DNA of 64,000 nt. Source: Iris pallida (taxonomy: Eukaryota > Streptophyta > Magnoliopsida > Asparagales > Iridaceae). The position numbers were made by a program, and so were the translations under genes. The notes under the pieces were generated by a model that worked only from the letters and a program-made list of their open reading frames with translations, had not been told where the DNA came from and did not search any database. The stretch lies in the NCBI GenBank assembly GCA_029216955.1, contig JANAVB010029819.1, forward strand, positions 29,747,435 through 29,811,434, written 5' to 3'. Below are positions 62,442 through 64,000 of this stretch, piece by piece (position 1 is the first letter of the stretch; each line of letters opens with the position of its first letter).

Positions 62442-63175
62442 CACTACCAAAATTCATCGCTTTAGGGACGGCCATATCCGTCGCCCAGCCGTCGGTAAAT
62501 GGTAATACCGACGGATGGTCGACGAATTTTGGTCAAAAACATCTGTCGGGAAAAGCCTCGTCACTAAAAACAATCCGTCGCCAAGTTGTCGCCCATCGAC
62601 GATTTCGCAACGGATTTTTGTCAACCATACTCGTACATCTCGCGACGAATGGCCGACGGATTTCTGTCAAAGCACATATCAGAAAGTTAATGATACATCG
62701 CCTTAGCGACCGCCGTATCCGTCGCTAAATGGTCGGTAATTGCGTATCGGAGAGTATCTGATACGCAATATCTGTCACTAATCCATCGCTAAATTGTCAG
62801 TAAACGCATATCAGATAGTGTCTGATACGTAATCTCCGTCGCTAACTCATCGCTTGTAGTCGCTACTGTTCGACGGCCTAGCGACAGAATAGCGACGGTA
62901 CATCCGTCGACCCGGATCTGTGAATCTTTCATATTTCTAGAACCGTGGTGACGGATATTCTGCCGCTACTCTGTCGGGTTTAGTCGCTAATCCGTCGCCG
63001 ACCAGACGCGGATTTGGTGACGGATTATCCGTCACCAAACTTTTACCGACTACTAGCGACGGCCTACCAACGGAATATCCGTCGATCCGTTTCTGTGATT
63101 TTTTTCATATTTCCAGAACTTTGCCGACGGATCTTCCATCGGTAAGTAGTCACCATCCGTCGCTAACTTGGAATA
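62442..63175. repeat. CACTA-2 terminus and subterminal repeats
   Basis: Words such as CCGTCGCTAA, GCGACGG and CGACGGAT occur in both orientations, together with three copies of a GCGTATCAGATAGT-like phrase (near 62740-62830). A 31-bp direct repeat starting GTGTTTTTAATATATAC (63178 and 63260) lies just inside. Confidence 0.85.
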
Positions 63176-63287
63176 AGTGTTTTTAATATATACTGATATT
63201 TAATCTATACTAAGTTATAAGTGCTTTTATGAGGTCAAACAAAAATCACGTAATTGAAAGTGTTTTTAATATATACTGATATTTAAT

Positions 63288-64000
63288 CTAATCATCATCA
63301 TCGTCTTTGTCCTCATCCTCAGCCTCGTCTTCGTCCTCATCCTCATCCTCATCCTCATCCTTGTCCCCATCGTCGACTTCATCTGTATCCTCATCCTCAT
63401 CATGTTCTTCTTCTTCTTCTTCTTTCTCATCCTCAATATTTGGGACAAGACACCTCTTTCTCTCCTGGTTGACAGCTAAGTCTTGTGTATCAACCTCTTC
63501 CTCCCCTCTATTTTACTCAACAATATTTTCAACATCCATGGTATCCGACTGTTGTACCAAGTATTGGGACTTTTCGATCTGGTCCTCTTGGTATGCCGGG
63601 TCTCCAACGTTGAATGTATTTCTAGATTTAATCTTGCATACTGCCTACCAGTCAAATCGATCTCTATGACGCCTTGGGTAGCTTGTATAGTAGACTTGAA
63701 CAGCCTGACTTGCTATCGCAAACGTGCCGGACCCTCTATACCTCCTACGATGATTTATATTGACGAATCCAAATTGTTTATCGATTCTCCAACCGATATT
63801 TGGTGTCGTATCGAACCACTCACATTTGAACATAACAATATGCATATCATATGGGGCACTATATTGTAAATCTACAATATCCTGAAGCACTCCATAATAG
63901 TCAAAGTCCGGCTCGTCGTCGTAGATGGTGCCTCTTATGCAAACACCAGAATCCTTGGTACTGAAGCCGTCATTGACATATTCGGCATTTATAGCATTCT
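63288..64000 (-). pseudogene. CACTA-2 transposase C-terminus: DUF4216-like domain with acidic tail, partial
   Basis: The frame enters at 64000 with NAEYVNDGFSTKDSGVCIRG, then DYYGVLQDIVDLQY and VMFKCEWFDTTP, GFVNINHRRRY and FAIASQAVQVYY, the DUF4216 pattern found at the C-terminus of plant CACTA transposase proteins. Two in-frame stops follow (TAG at 63645, TAA at 63513). The frame continues past them to a Glu/Asp-rich tail of about 50 residues ending at TAG 63288-63290. The function of DUF4216 is not known. The catalytic tnp2 part would lie upstream, beyond the window. Confidence 0.85.

Larger units (their letters stand above)
62442..64000 (-). mobile_element. CACTA-2: CACTA transposon, one end in window
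   Basis: The terminus CACTACCAAAATTC starts at 62442 inside E3's RNase H; the preceding triplet ATA would be one target copy. Subterminal repeats follow (62460-63170), then a transposase end read on the minus strand. The other end is outside the window. The gene's 3' end faces this terminus. Confidence 0.88.

Noticed and set aside
63307..63669. Serine-rich plus-strand frame of 120 codons
   Set aside because: It is the antisense of the acidic tail of the CACTA-2 transposase.

Overview
The window is repeat DNA from a flowering plant, probably heterochromatic. I see no convincing host gene, tRNA or rRNA. Almost every base that can be assigned belongs to a transposable element (TE). The plant origin rests on the families present: plant L1-type LINEs with a DUF4283 ORF1, CACTA (En/Spm) transposons with tnp2 and DUF4216 domains, Tekay/Del-like Ty3/gypsy chromoviruses with long LTRs, hAT-type MITEs, and telo-box/CT-rich leader sequences. 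The species cannot be named from this.

Layout. 1-3480 is a minus-strand LINE whose 3' end lies off the window. About 4205-8991 is a decayed minus-strand CACTA (CACTA-0) carrying a foldback element (6655-7235) and an hAT MITE with a perfect 8-bp target duplication (7582-8058). 8995-10270 is unassigned DNA with long (AT)n tracts and an AT-rich foldback.

From 10271 to about 56.3 kb the DNA is one nest built around an old plus-strand gypsy element, here called Y. Y's 5' LTR is cut by element X (12131-41393). X's 3' LTR holds a partial retroelement Z (about 38223-41241). At the same place sits an 18.3-kb CACTA (CACTA-1, 19891-38219), with matching CACTA termini and a perfect 3-bp TGC duplication. 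A Tekay-like gypsy element, E1 (24519-36956), lies inside the only gene of CACTA-1. A second gypsy, E2 (41716-about 51815), also sits in Y's 5' LTR. Its outer end and most of Y's interior are deleted. Y's remaining pol and 3' LTR follow.

The right end (about 56.5 kb onward) is a third gypsy, E3, closely related to E1. It is interrupted by a solo LTR (58271-61585) and by a further CACTA (CACTA-2, from 62442), whose DUF4216 transposase end runs off the window.

The points most worth attention are: CACTA-1 and its unrecognised, SUMO-motif-rich gene, with a putative 4-kb repeat-filled first intron and E1 inserted in frame; a 60-bp satellite-like array inside E1's LTRs whose copy number differs twofold between the two LTRs; eleven in-frame stops in E1 that are all TAG; a conserved non-iMet motif at the primer-binding position of three elements; and three large foldback elements. 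Element names (LINE, CACTA-0/1/2, E1-E3, X, Y, Z) are local labels. Boundaries are exact where terminal motifs and target duplications are visible and approximate elsewhere.
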